A stretch of DNA of 64,000 nucleotides from Rhizobium sp. R634 (GTDB taxonomy: Bacteria > Pseudomonadota > Alphaproteobacteria > Rhizobiales > Rhizobiaceae). Location of the stretch: assembly GCF_002211305.1 (NCBI RefSeq), contig NZ_LOKW01000002.1, positions 230,974 through 294,973 on the forward strand. Direction: 5' to 3'. Positions 38,530-48,062 of this stretch are shown here, one piece after another. A model generated the notes under the pieces. It made no database searches. It worked only from the letters and a program-made list of their open reading frames with translations, and was not told the DNA's origin. A program made the position numbers and the translations under genes. Numbering within the stretch: position 1 is the first letter of the stretch; every line of letters starts with the position of its first letter.

Positions 38530-39066
38530 TCAGCCGATGGTCGTCACAAGCCGGCCGGCGCTGCCGTCGGAAAGCATGATCCGTTCCCAGGTCACGCGGC
38601 CGGCGGCGATCGGCAGCAGCTCATTGTCGTTGGCGCCGGTTTCGAGCGTCAGCGACAGGAGCCTGCCGTCATGCCAGCCGCGCTCCTCCAGCGACTGCTC
38701 GGCGGCGGTGATTTCGGCAGAGGCGTAGGAGAAAAGCGAGCGGCCGAGAAAGGCGGCGAGCGGTGCGCGCCATTCGGCCTGGCGCGGACGGGAGGCCGAC
38801 AGCAGCCGGTGGGTGACGTCACAGATCAGATGCACGGGCCGGACGGAATCCTCGACCAGCCGCTTCAGCGCCGCATCGGCCGCGGCATGTCGCGGCGAGG
38901 CGAAAATTCGCCCGAGGTTCAAGGCCTGTTCGGGCGAGAGGGCGAGCTGACCGCGCTCCCAGCGCGAAACGGTCGCCTGGTTTACGCCGAGGAGTTCGGC
39001 GAGATGCTGCTGCTTCATACTGCGCAGCAGCCGCATGCGGCGTATGCCTGCTCCTGATACCGTCAT
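38530..39066 (-). CDS. XRE-family transcriptional regulator
   Basis: 178 residues: an N-terminal Cro/C1-type helix-turn-helix (MRLLRSMKQQHLAELLGVNQ, ATVSRWERGQLALSPEQALN) and a C-terminal domain of about 100 residues without a recognised family (HLICDVTHRLLSASRPRQAE, LFSYASAEITAAEQSLEERG), possibly a sensor. It is encoded 98 bases upstream of the epimerase gene on the same strand, so the epimerase is a possible target. Confidence 0.82.
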   Translation of the reverse strand: MTVSGAGIRRMRLLRSMKQQHLAELLGVNQATVSRWERGQLALSPEQALNLGRIFASPRHAAADAALKRLVEDSVRPVHLICDVTHRLLSASRPRQAEWRAPLAAFLGRSLFSYASAEITAAEQSLEERGWHDGRLLSLTLETGANDNELLPIAAGRVTWERIMLSDGSAGRLVTTIG

Positions 39067-39126
39067 CCCGCACTCCAGCTTTTTGCCAGCATAAGATTAC
39101 AGTGAACCGCGCGGCAAGCCGGCCCG

Positions 39127-39459
39127 TTATTCCGGCTGGCCTTCGAGGTCACCTTTCAGCCGATCGAGAATCGAGAGGGCATGGCCGGCATAGGCGCTGA
39201 TCCAGCGGTCGTAGATGTGCTTGATCGGCAGGCTGTTCAGGTGGTTCCAGCGTTCGCGGCCCTCCTTCCTGGCGATGACCAGATCGGCCTCCTCCAGCAC
39301 CTTCAAGTGCTGCATCACCGTGCAGCGGTCCATTCCGGGAAATATTTCGCAAAGCGCCCCCGTCGTGCGCGGGCCATCCTTGAGCAGGTCGAGGATTTCG
39401 CGGCGGCGATGATGCGCCAGCGCCTTGAAAACCGGATCATCTTTCGATTCGCTTGACAT
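39127..39459 (-). CDS. ArsR-family transcriptional regulator
   Basis: 110 residues with a winged helix-turn-helix (ALAHHRRREILDLLKDGPRT, then CTVMQHLKVLEEADLVIARK). Without the CxC metal site of arsenic sensors, it belongs to the subgroup paired with AHSA1/SRPBCC proteins. It is divergent from such a gene, and a perfect palindrome overlaps its start codon, so it very likely represses both promoters. The cysteine in the recognition region (DRCTVM) could be redox-sensitive. Confidence 0.88.
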   Translation of the reverse strand: MSSESKDDPVFKALAHHRRREILDLLKDGPRTTGALCEIFPGMDRCTVMQHLKVLEEADLVIARKEGRERWNHLNSLPIKHIYDRWISAYAGHALSILDRLKGDLEGQPE

Positions 39460-39477
39460 GTTATATTTTTATAACAT
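39458..39477. promoter_or_regulatory. ArsR operator palindrome
   Basis: ATGTTATA-TTTT-TATAACAT is a perfect 20-base palindrome overlapping the ArsR start codon and 38 bases upstream of the divergent SRPBCC start. Its position and symmetry fit an operator for the ArsR dimer. Confidence 0.7.
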
Positions 39478-39514
39478 AATGGCGTCAGGAGCAATGGAGA
39501 AGAGGAGAAGTACC

Positions 39515-39997
39515 ATGTCTCTCGGAATCCGCGTTTCCGGCCGCATCGGCCGCCCCGTCGCAGACGTGTTTGACGCCGTCGTCAATCCGAACAAGCTCAG
39601 CAGCTATTTCACCACCATCGGCGGGGCGAGCGCGCCGCTCGTTCAGGGCACCACGGTGACCTGGTGGAAGGATGCGCCGGTGGAGGTCGTCGAGCTCGTG
39701 CCCGACAGCCGCATCGTGTTGCGCTGGGACGGCGGCACCGGTGAGGATCAGGCGAAGTACAAGACGCAGGTGGAGATGAACTTCAAGCCGCTGGAGGATG
39801 GCGGCACGCTGGTAACGATCGCCGAGAACGGCTGGCGCGAGGACGAGGCCGGCCGGCGCGGCACCTATCTCAACTGCGAAGGCTGGACGCAGATGCTCTG
39901 CTCGATGAAGGCCTTCGTCGAATACGGCATCAATCTGCGCGAGGGCATGTACCTCAGCGAGATGAAGGGGGAGCCGGCCAGCGCGCCGGATGTCTGA
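39515..39997 (+). CDS. SRPBCC/AHSA1-domain protein
   Basis: 160 residues with the START-like AHSA1 fold: VSGRIGRPVADVFDAVVNPNKLSSYF, VTWWKDAPVEVVELVPDSRI and the C-terminal helix YLNCEGWTQMLCSMKAFVEYG. Members bind hydrophobic ligands or act as small-molecule carriers; the pairing with a divergent ArsR gene is common and suggests ligand-linked induction. The ATG at 39515 follows AGAGGAGAAG. A longer in-frame extension to 39425 crosses the ArsR operator and is rejected. Confidence 0.87.
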   Translation: MSLGIRVSGRIGRPVADVFDAVVNPNKLSSYFTTIGGASAPLVQGTTVTWWKDAPVEVVELVPDSRIVLRWDGGTGEDQAKYKTQVEMNFKPLEDGGTLVTIAENGWREDEAGRRGTYLNCEGWTQMLCSMKAFVEYGINLREGMYLSEMKGEPASAPDV

Positions 39998-40101
39998 CGA
40001 ACCGTCAGGCTTGAAGGCGGCGCCAGACTTCGCTTGCCTGTCACACTGCGGGTGCTAATTTCCGGAGTCGATACTTCATCTCGGTTTCCAGGAGATTCAT
40101 T

Positions 40102-41133
40102 ATGCAGCTTGGTATGGTTGGTTTGGGCCGCATGGGCAATTACATGGTCCAGCGGCTGATGCGGGGCGGTCACGAATGCGTCGTCTATGACGCCAGGCCC
40201 GAAAGCGTTGCCGAGTTGGCAGGCATGGGCGCGACGGGCAGCGCTTCGCTGGAGGAGTTCGTCTCGAAGCTCAGCCATCCGCGCGCCATCTGGCTGATGC
40301 TACCGGCGGCGATCGTCGACAAGGTGCTGGCGAGCCTGGTGCCGCTGCTGCAGAACGGCGATATCGTCATCGACGGCGGCAATTCCTATTATCACGACGA
40401 TATCCGCCGCGGCGCCGAACTCATCACCAAGGGGATCCATTATGTCGACGTCGGCACCAGCGGCGGCGTCTTCGGCCTCGAACGCGGCTATTGCCTGATG
40501 ATCGGCGGGGAGAAGGGCATCGTCCAGCACCTTTCGCCGATCTTCGCGACGCTCGCGCCCGGCGCCGGCAAGACGGAAGCCTCGCCGAACCGCAGCGCCG
40601 AAGCGGCTGCGGCGAGCACCGCCGAGCAGGGCTACCTGCATTGCGGCCCGCATGGGGCCGGCCACTTCGTCAAGATGGTGCATAACGGCATCGAATACGG
40701 CCTGATGGCGGCCTATGCCGAAGGCCTCAATATCCTGAAACATGCCAATATCGGCGCTGCCTCGCATGAGGCCGATGCGGAGACCGCGCCGCTCGCGCAT
40801 CCCGAACATTTCCAATACGACTTCAATCTGCAGGACGTTGCCGAAGTCTGGCGGCGCGGCAGCGTCATCACCTCCTGGCTGCTCGATCTCACCGCCGATG
40901 CGCTGCATGCCGATCCGGCGCTGGCGAAATATGCGGGCCGGGTCTCCGACAGCGGCGAAGGCCGCTGGACGATCATGGCGGCGATCGACGAAAGCGTGCC
41001 GACGCCGGTGCTGAGTGCGGCGCTCTACGGCCGCTTCTCCTCGCGCGACAACGACGAATTCGCCAACAAGGTTCTGTCGGCGATGCGCGCGGGCTTCGGC
41101 GGCCACGTGGAGAAGCCGGCTCCGAAATCCTGA
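40102..41133 (+). CDS. gnd: 6-phosphogluconate dehydrogenase (decarboxylating)
   Basis: 343 residues, the short form of the enzyme. MQLGMVGLGRMGNYMVQRLM is the nucleotide-binding start, followed by IWLMLPAAIVDKVL, DGGNSYYHDD, DVGTSGGVFGLERGYCLMIGG and HCGPHGAGHFVKMVHNGIEYG, which hold the catalytic lysine and substrate residues. It converts 6-phosphogluconate to ribulose-5-phosphate. The shorter length indicates the class often using NAD. AGGAG precedes the ATG. There are no zwf or pgl genes next to it. Confidence 0.93.
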   Translation: MQLGMVGLGRMGNYMVQRLMRGGHECVVYDARPESVAELAGMGATGSASLEEFVSKLSHPRAIWLMLPAAIVDKVLASLVPLLQNGDIVIDGGNSYYHDDIRRGAELITKGIHYVDVGTSGGVFGLERGYCLMIGGEKGIVQHLSPIFATLAPGAGKTEASPNRSAEAAAASTAEQGYLHCGPHGAGHFVKMVHNGIEYGLMAAYAEGLNILKHANIGAASHEADAETAPLAHPEHFQYDFNLQDVAEVWRRGSVITSWLLDLTADALHADPALAKYAGRVSDSGEGRWTIMAAIDESVPTPVLSAALYGRFSSRDNDEFANKVLSAMRAGFGGHVEKPAPKS

Positions 41134-41342
41134 TTGCTCGGTTTTCACCGCCCGACGAAGCCGTCATCCTGAAACAGTGGACGTATGCCTGGTTTCGGGG
41201 CGGCGGCGACATCGGCCTTTCCTAGCCATCGGTATGGTTTCCCTACCGCTTGCTGGCGGCCACGCTCGCAGGTATCCATTGCTGCAAGGAGAAATGTCGG
41301 AGCTGCTTCATCGGGGCGGACGGCACTCCATTGAGGGCAGAT

Positions 41343-43457
41343 ATGGAACGTGACAGGGCAGGGGTCTTGAGGGGCGCCATATCGGGCGTGCTGGCATTCA
41401 TTATGTTTTTGGGCCTGGTTTCGCCTGGCTTCGCCCAGACAGCACAGGCACAGGCGCCGGCCGCGTCGGTCCCGCCGGCGCAAGTGCGTGAGATGATGCA
41501 GCTCATGCAGACGCCCGAGGTCAAGCAGTGGATGTCGACGCAGATGGCGGCGGCGCCTGCGGCCGACACGGCGGCAGAGAACCAGATGTCGGTTCTATCG
41601 GGTCTGCTGCAGCATTCCCGCCGGCATGTCTCGATGGTCTCCGATGCCGCAATGACGCTGCCCTCGCAGATCGGCAATGCGTCCTCCCTGCTTTTCGGTG
41701 AGATCGCCGCCGCCGGCCGAGCGCGCATGACGGCCCAATTCCTGGCGATCTTTTTGCTCGGTGCGATCGTCGAGAGCATCGCCCGCTATGTCTTCCGGCG
41801 CCGCCGTCGCCGGCTGGCCGCGATGGCGGGCATGCATCTGGCGCCGCGTGTCATCCCGGCGCTGATCTTTGCGGGCGCAACGGTGCTCACGCTTCTCAGC
41901 CTCAATTGGCCGCCGCTCAGCCAGAGTATCGCGATCGTCTGCGTCGTTGCGCTCATCGTCCAGCGTTTCACTATCTGCCTCGGCGGCGTTCTGGTCGATC
42001 TCATCGGGCTGGCGCGGGCCGATGAAGAGCGGCAGGGCGTCACCGCGCCGACCATGCCGGGGCGGGCCGTGGCACTCTTCTGGTACCGCCGCTGCGCGAC
42101 CTTCGTCATTTATTTCGCATTCGGCTGGGCCGTGATCCAGTCGATGATGCCGCTCGGCTATTCCGAGAGCGCCCGGCTCGTCGTCGGCTACATCCTCGGC
42201 ATCGGGCTGCTGCTGATCGCGATCGAGGCGGTCTGGTCGCGCCCGCACAAGGACGAGAAGCGCGGTCACGGAATCTCCTGGGCGCTTACCGTCTATTTCC
42301 TGCTGCTCTGGGGGTTGTGGGTCGCAGGTTTCAACGGGCTGCTCTGGCTCGGAATCTATGTGCTGCTGCTGCCGCGCGTGCTCGCGGTCTCGACGCTCGC
42401 GGTGAAATCGCTGCAGCAGACCGAAGCTAGCTTCCTGGCCACGCGCCGCATTGCGGCCGTGCTGCTCGATCGCGGCGTGCGGGCGCTGATCATCGCGCTG
42501 GCCGCCATCTGGCTCGGGCGTATGCTCGGCGTCGGCGCCGACACGATGGCCGCCGGCGACAGGATGCTCGACAAGATCGCGCGCGGTCTCATCGGCGGCA
42601 TCGTCATCCTGCTGGCGGCCGATCTGCTCTGGCACGTCGTCAAGGCCTATATCGACGGCAAGCTGCTCGACTCACCGCTGGACGGCACCGAGACGGACGA
42701 GGAGAAGGCCAAGCGGGCGCGGATACAGACGCTCCTGCCGATCTTCCGCAATATCCTCGCCGTGGTGATTGCCGTCATCGCCGTGCTGATGGTGCTTTCG
42801 GGCCTCGGCATCGAGATCGGGCCGCTGATTGCCGGCGCCGGCGTCGTCGGCGTCGCGGTCGGTTTCGGCGCGCAGACGATCGTCAAGGACGTCATCAGCG
42901 GCATGTTCTATCTCTGGGACGATGCCTTCCGCGTCGGCGAATATATCGAAAGCGGCAGCCACAAGGGCGTGGTCGAGGCCTTCAGCCTGCGCTCGGTGAA
43001 GCTCAGGCATCATCGCGGACCGCTGACGACCGTGCCCTTCGGCGAGCTTGGCGCTGTGAAGAACCTCAACCGCGACTGGACGATCGATAAAATCAGCCTC
43101 AACGTCAAATACGACACCGATCTCGTCAAGGCGAAGAAGGTGATCAAGCAGATCGGCCAGACGCTGCTCGAAAATCCGGAATATGGCCCACATATCATCG
43201 AGACGCTGAAGATGAAGGGCGTCGAGCAATTCGGCGAGTTCGCGATTGAGATCCGGCTGTCGATGATGACGAAACCCGGCGAGCAATTCGTCATCCGCCG
43301 CAACGCGCTGGCGATGATCCGCAATGCCTTCAGGGAAAACGGCATCGAATTCGCGGTGCCGACGGTGCAGGTGGCGGGCGACCGGGACGCGGAAGTGGAA
43401 GCCGCCGTGGCGCGTTATGCCGCGCAGGCGCGAGCAGGCGGCGAGCCGGCCGCATAA
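41343..43457 (+). CDS. MscS-family mechanosensitive channel
   Basis: 704 residues: a signal peptide (about 7-31, ending GFAQ), a periplasmic helical region, then about ten membrane segments and the MscS core near 478-690 with VIAVIAVLMVLSGLGIEIGP, GAGVVGVAVGFGAQTIVKDVISGMFYLWDD and the following beta domain. It resembles the long YbdG/YjeP-like members rather than the short MscS. It would release solutes during osmotic downshift. The ATG at 41343, after GAGGGCAG, is chosen because it starts the signal peptide cleanly. Confidence 0.88.
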   Translation: MERDRAGVLRGAISGVLAFIMFLGLVSPGFAQTAQAQAPAASVPPAQVREMMQLMQTPEVKQWMSTQMAAAPAADTAAENQMSVLSGLLQHSRRHVSMVSDAAMTLPSQIGNASSLLFGEIAAAGRARMTAQFLAIFLLGAIVESIARYVFRRRRRRLAAMAGMHLAPRVIPALIFAGATVLTLLSLNWPPLSQSIAIVCVVALIVQRFTICLGGVLVDLIGLARADEERQGVTAPTMPGRAVALFWYRRCATFVIYFAFGWAVIQSMMPLGYSESARLVVGYILGIGLLLIAIEAVWSRPHKDEKRGHGISWALTVYFLLLWGLWVAGFNGLLWLGIYVLLLPRVLAVSTLAVKSLQQTEASFLATRRIAAVLLDRGVRALIIALAAIWLGRMLGVGADTMAAGDRMLDKIARGLIGGIVILLAADLLWHVVKAYIDGKLLDSPLDGTETDEEKAKRARIQTLLPIFRNILAVVIAVIAVLMVLSGLGIEIGPLIAGAGVVGVAVGFGAQTIVKDVISGMFYLWDDAFRVGEYIESGSHKGVVEAFSLRSVKLRHHRGPLTTVPFGELGAVKNLNRDWTIDKISLNVKYDTDLVKAKKVIKQIGQTLLENPEYGPHIIETLKMKGVEQFGEFAIEIRLSMMTKPGEQFVIRRNALAMIRNAFRENGIEFAVPTVQVAGDRDAEVEAAVARYAAQARAGGEPAA

Positions 43458-43463
43458 ATCGCC

Positions 43464-43841
43464 TTACATTGCTCCCGCGGCTGCGATCAGCAGGCCGCCG
43501 ATGATCGCCATGTTGCTCTTCCAGCTGTTGATGGCGCCGTCGCGCGCCGTTTCCTGCATGTCCCAGAAATTCAGCAGCATCACGGAAGCGGCAAGTGTGA
43601 AGATGATGAGGCCGAAGGCTGCCGGGGCGACATAGAGGCCGAGCATCAGCAGCAGACCGGCGGCGATCTGGAAGAGGCTGGCTGATATCAGCACCCATTT
43701 CGCAAAAGGGACGCCGCGGGCTTCGATGGCGTCGCTTATCGGCACGATGACGAAAAAATGATGAATGCCGCCTGCGACGAAAAGACCGCCGAGCAGCAGT
43801 CTGCCGAGGACGAGCATCGTGAAGGCCAGGCTATCTTGCAT
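43464..43841 (-). CDS. DoxX-family membrane protein
   Basis: 125 residues with four hydrophobic helices and the DoxX pattern LLLGGLFVAGGIHHF near the first helix, then GVPFAKWVLISASLFQIAAG. DoxX proteins are small inner-membrane proteins linked to redox or quinone chemistry; a specific role is not clear. It is convergent with the MscS gene, six bases apart, so each sits in the other's 3' region. Confidence 0.85.
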   Translation of the reverse strand: MQDSLAFTMLVLGRLLLGGLFVAGGIHHFFVIVPISDAIEARGVPFAKWVLISASLFQIAAGLLLMLGLYVAPAAFGLIIFTLAASVMLLNFWDMQETARDGAINSWKSNMAIIGGLLIAAAGAM

Positions 43842-44079
43842 GTCTAATCCTTCTCTCGCTTCTCAAACCCGCATTATCGCTCGCAACGCTCTGCGCAAGC
43901 TTACGAAAATGCAATGTATCCACCGGGCTCGCCTGCGCAAATTCGCCCCAATTGAGGATGATGGAGGCGCAGGCGGCGGGCTGGGGGTGCGACGGCATTT
44001 GCTTCATGCAGCTTATATGCCTCCCATGCTACGTCTTTGAAAATGATTCCCGCAGGGCTGGAAATTGCGCAGGTAAGAG

Positions 44080-46683
44080 ATGTCGGGGCACGGCAATTTG
44101 GAAGAGATGGAAGAGGCGGAAGGGTTTTCCTTTCGCGGGCTTTTCAGGCGTTACAGGACGCCACTGACGGCAGCCGCGACACTGGTGGTCTTCTGCCTCG
44201 TCGGTTACGCGATCATGCAGCTCACCAACGAGGTGCGCTATGACGACGTCGTAGCCGCGCTGGCGGCAACCAGGCCGAGCGCGATCCTGCTGGCGCTGTT
44301 CTTCACGGCGCTCAGTTTCCTTGCACTGATCTTCTACGACCTCAATGCCATCGATTACATCGGCAAGAGACTGCCCTTTCCGCATGTGGCGCTGACGGCG
44401 TTCAGCGCCTATGCGGTCGGCAACACCGCCGGCTTCGGCGCGCTATCGGGCGGCGCGATCCGCTATCGCGCCTATACGCGCCTCGGGCTCTCGCCCGAGG
44501 ATATCGGCCGGATCATCGCCTTCGTCACCCTCTCCTTCGGCCTGGGGCTTGCCGGCGTCGCGGCCATCGCCCTCATCATCATCGCCGATCAGATCGGGCC
44601 GCTGGTCGGCATCAGTGCCTTCCTTCTCCGGCTGATCGCCGGCTCGATCCTCGCTGTTCTCGGAGTGGTGATGATCATCGGCCGTGACGGCCGCGTGCTC
44701 GATCTCGGCGCGGTCACGATCCGCCTGCCGGATTCGCGCACGTGGTCGCGCCAGTTCCTCGTCACCGCCTTCGATATCGCCGCCTCGGCCTCGGTTCTCT
44801 ACGTGCTTCTGCCGCAGACCGCGATCGGCTGGCCGGTCTTCCTCGCCGTCTACGCGATTGCCGTCGGTCTCGGCGTGCTCAGCCACGTTCCGGCCGGGCT
44901 CGGCGTGTTCGAGACGGTGATCATCGCTTCGCTCGGCAGCGCGGTGAACATCGATGCCGTGCTCGGGTCGCTGGTGCTTTACCGGCTGATCTACCACGTG
45001 CTGCCACTCTTGATCGCCGTGCTCGCCGTCTCGGCGGCGGAACTGCGCCGTTTCGTCGATCACCCGGCCGCCTCCAGCATGCGGCGCATCGGCGGGCGGC
45101 TGATGCCGCAGCTGCTTTCTGCTCTGGCTCTGCTGCTCGGCGTCATGCTGGTGTTTTCGAGCGTTACGCCGACGCCGGATCAGAACCTCGAATTCCTCTC
45201 CAACTACCTGCCGCTGCCGATGGTCGAAGGCGCGCACTTCCTCTCCAGCCTGCTCGGGCTCGCGCTTATCGTCGCCGCGCGCGGCCTCGGCCAGCGGCTC
45301 GACGGCGCCTGGTGGGTGGCCGTGTTCTCGGCCGTCGCCGCGCTGACCTTGTCGCTCCTGAAGGCAATCGCGCTTGTTGAAGCTGCCTTCCTCGCTTTCC
45401 TCATCTTCGGGCTCTTCGTCAGCCGCCGGCTCTTCACCCGTCACGCATCGCTGCTCAACCAGGCGATGACGGCGTCCTGGCTGATGGCGATCGCCGTCAT
45501 CATCGTCGGCGCCGTCGTCATCCTGCTTTTCGTCTATCGCGACGTCGAATACAGCAACCAGCTGTGGTGGCAGTTCGAATTCACCGCCGAAGCGCCGCGC
45601 GGTTTGCGCGCCTTGCTCGGCATCACCATCATCTCCTCGGCGATTGCCATTTTCAGCCTGCTGCGGCCGGCGGCCTTTCGGCCGGAACCGGCGACGGAAG
45701 AGGCGCTGGCGCGTGCCGTCGAGATCGTCGGCAAGCAGGGCAATGCCGACGCCAATCTAGTGCGCATGGGCGACAAGAGCATCATGTTCTCGGAAAAGGG
45801 CGACGCCTTCATCATGTACGGCCGGCAGGGCCGCTCATGGATCGCGCTGTTCGATCCGATCGGCGATCATCGCGCCGTGCAGGAGCTAGTCTGGCGTTTC
45901 GTCGAAGCGGCGCGCGCCGCCGGCTGCCGCGCCGTCTTCTACCAGATCTCGCCGGGGCTGCTTTCCCATTGCGCCGATGCCGGCCTGCGCGCCTTCAAGC
46001 TCGGCGAACTGGCGGTGGCCGATCTCCGGGCTTTCGAAATGAAGGGCGGCAAATGGGCGAACCTTCGCCAGACGGCGAGCCGCGCCCAGCGCGACGGGCT
46101 GGAATTCGCGGTCGTCGAACCGCAGGATGTGCCCGGCATCATCGATGATCTCGCCGCCGTTTCCACGGCCTGGCTCGAACATCATAACGCCAAGGAAAAG
46201 GGTTTCTCGCTCGGTTCCTTCGATCCCGATTACGTTGCCTCCCAGCCGGTCGGCATCCTGAAGAAGGACGGCAAGATCGTCGCCTTCGCCAATGTCCTCG
46301 TCACCGACTCCAGGGAGGAGGGTACGATCGATCTCATGCGCTTCTCGCCGGACGCGCCGAAAGGGTCGATGGACTTTCTCTTCGTGCAGATCATGGAATA
46401 TCTGCGCAATCAGGGTTTTTCCCATTTCAATCTCGGCATGGCGCCTCTCTCCGGCATGTCGAAACGCGAGGCGGCGCCCGTCTGGGACCGCATCGGCAGC
46501 ACCGTCTTCGAGCACGGCGAGCGTTTCTATAACTTCAAAGGCCTTCGGGCATTCAAATCCAAGTTTCATCCGCACTGGCAACCGCGCTATCTTGCAGTTT
46601 CCGGAGGAGGCAATCCGATGATCGCGTTGATGGACGCGACTTTTCTGATCGGGGGCGGATTGAAGGGGGTAGTGAGAAAATGA
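44080..46683 (+). CDS. lpiA: Lysyl-phosphatidylglycerol synthase/flippase LpiA (MprF family)
   Basis: 867 residues: about fourteen membrane helices to residue 525 form the flippase (with the UPF0104-type ALSGGAIRYRAYTRLGLSPE and HVPAGLGVFE), and a C-terminal cytosolic DUF2156 domain of the GNAT type (DKSIMFSEKGDAFIMYGRQG, FNLGMAPLSGM) transfers lysine from Lys-tRNA to phosphatidylglycerol. This makes the membrane less anionic and protects from acid and cationic peptides; in Rhizobium tropici the homologue is low-pH inducible. Its stop overlaps the acvB start by ATGA, the known two-gene arrangement. Confidence 0.93.
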   Translation: MSGHGNLEEMEEAEGFSFRGLFRRYRTPLTAAATLVVFCLVGYAIMQLTNEVRYDDVVAALAATRPSAILLALFFTALSFLALIFYDLNAIDYIGKRLPFPHVALTAFSAYAVGNTAGFGALSGGAIRYRAYTRLGLSPEDIGRIIAFVTLSFGLGLAGVAAIALIIIADQIGPLVGISAFLLRLIAGSILAVLGVVMIIGRDGRVLDLGAVTIRLPDSRTWSRQFLVTAFDIAASASVLYVLLPQTAIGWPVFLAVYAIAVGLGVLSHVPAGLGVFETVIIASLGSAVNIDAVLGSLVLYRLIYHVLPLLIAVLAVSAAELRRFVDHPAASSMRRIGGRLMPQLLSALALLLGVMLVFSSVTPTPDQNLEFLSNYLPLPMVEGAHFLSSLLGLALIVAARGLGQRLDGAWWVAVFSAVAALTLSLLKAIALVEAAFLAFLIFGLFVSRRLFTRHASLLNQAMTASWLMAIAVIIVGAVVILLFVYRDVEYSNQLWWQFEFTAEAPRGLRALLGITIISSAIAIFSLLRPAAFRPEPATEEALARAVEIVGKQGNADANLVRMGDKSIMFSEKGDAFIMYGRQGRSWIALFDPIGDHRAVQELVWRFVEAARAAGCRAVFYQISPGLLSHCADAGLRAFKLGELAVADLRAFEMKGGKWANLRQTASRAQRDGLEFAVVEPQDVPGIIDDLAAVSTAWLEHHNAKEKGFSLGSFDPDYVASQPVGILKKDGKIVAFANVLVTDSREEGTIDLMRFSPDAPKGSMDFLFVQIMEYLRNQGFSHFNLGMAPLSGMSKREAAPVWDRIGSTVFEHGERFYNFKGLRAFKSKFHPHWQPRYLAVSGGGNPMIALMDATFLIGGGLKGVVRK

Positions 46684-48062
46684 TCAGGACAATCCTTCTT
46701 GCCACGGCATGCGCCTGCATGCTCGCGGCCGCACCGGCGAGCGCCGCCGAAGAGACCACGCAGAGCTTCGAAACCGGGCTCATCCCGTCGCCGCACATCT
46801 TCCTGCCGGAAGGCGAGGTGAAGGGCACGGTCATGCTGATCTCGGATGCCGCCGGCTGGGGCGACTATGAGAAGGGCGAGGCCGACAGGCTGGTCTCCGA
46901 AGGCGCCGTCGTCATCGGCGTCGACTTTCCCTCTTATATCCAGGCACTCAGCCGCTACGACGTCAGCCTCAATGACGGCTGCATCTACATGGTCTCTGAC
47001 ATCGAATCGCTGAGCCAGCAGGTGCAGCGCGCCACCGGCAATAATGCCTATCATCTGCCGATCGTTGCCGGCATCGGCGAGGGCGGGGCCTTGGCGCTGG
47101 CGATCGCGGCTCAGACGCCGGATGCGACGATCGGCCAGACGCTTGCCGTCGATCCGAAGGCCGGCATCCCGCTTGCCAAGGAGCTTTGCACGCCGGCTTC
47201 CAAGCAGGTCGTCGGCCAGCGCATCATGTATGGCCTCAGCGACGGCGCCCTGCCGGATCCGATCGTCACCGTCTTTACGCCCAATGCCGACAAGGATGGG
47301 AGAGTGCATGCCGAAGCGCTGAAGAAAATCCATTCGGCGATGGAGATCCGCGACACCGCCGACGATGCGCAGACGGTGTTTGCCGATACGCTCGACGATC
47401 TGGTCACCGCCTCCGGCGCCTTCGGCAATCCGCTCGGCCTGCCGCTTGCGGTGCTCGAAGCCACGCCCGCCTTCGACACGATGGCGATAATCTATTCAGG
47501 CGATGGCGGCTGGCGCGACATCGACAAGGAGGTCGGCGGCACGCTGCAGAAGGAAGGCATTCCCGTCGTCGGCGTCGACTCGCTTCATTATTTCTGGTCG
47601 GAGCGCAAGCCGGAAGAAACCGCCAGCGATCTATCGAAGATCATCGATTTCTACCGCAAGCAGTGGAAGGTGAAGCACGTGCTGCTCGTCGGCTACTCTT
47701 TCGGCGCCGATGTTGTGCCCGCGACCTATCAGCTCCTCAAGCCGGCCGAGAAGTCCTCGGTGGTGCAGCTGTCGCTGCTGTCGCTCTCGCACCAGGTCGA
47801 TTACGTCATCTCCGTTCTCGGCTGGCTCGGCCAGAAGACGGACGGGGCGGGAGGCGATCCCGTCGCCGATCTGAAGAACATCGACCCGAAGCTGGTGCAA
47901 TGCATCTACGGCAAGGATGACGATGATGATGTCGCTTGTCCGGCAGTTAAGGAGAGCGGCGCAGAAGTCGTCGAATTGCCCGGCGACCATCACTTCGACG
48001 AGAATTACGATCTTCTCACCAGGACGATCATCGACGGGCTGAAAAAACGGCTGCAGAATTAA
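46680..48062 (+). CDS. acvB: AcvB/VirJ-family periplasmic protein
   Basis: 460 residues. A signal peptide (about 1-22, ASA cleavage) exports it; the C-terminal VirJ domain holds an alpha/beta-hydrolase nucleophile elbow GYSFGAD near 339 and DHHFDENY near the C-terminus. Agrobacterium AcvB hydrolyses lysyl-phosphatidylglycerol, opposing LpiA; the R. tropici counterpart is called AtvA. Coupling to lpiA (ATGA overlap) therefore pairs synthesis with removal of the modified lipid. The N-terminal half is a second, degenerate copy of the fold without the serine motif. Confidence 0.9.
   Translation: MIRTILLATACACMLAAAPASAAEETTQSFETGLIPSPHIFLPEGEVKGTVMLISDAAGWGDYEKGEADRLVSEGAVVIGVDFPSYIQALSRYDVSLNDGCIYMVSDIESLSQQVQRATGNNAYHLPIVAGIGEGGALALAIAAQTPDATIGQTLAVDPKAGIPLAKELCTPASKQVVGQRIMYGLSDGALPDPIVTVFTPNADKDGRVHAEALKKIHSAMEIRDTADDAQTVFADTLDDLVTASGAFGNPLGLPLAVLEATPAFDTMAIIYSGDGGWRDIDKEVGGTLQKEGIPVVGVDSLHYFWSERKPEETASDLSKIIDFYRKQWKVKHVLLVGYSFGADVVPATYQLLKPAEKSSVVQLSLLSLSHQVDYVISVLGWLGQKTDGAGGDPVADLKNIDPKLVQCIYGKDDDDDVACPAVKESGAEVVELPGDHHFDENYDLLTRTIIDGLKKRLQN

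Noticed and set aside
39425..39514. Longer SRPBCC protein starting at 39425
   Set aside because: The extension would cross the ArsR start codon and operator and lacks family similarity; ATG 39515 has a good ribosome site.
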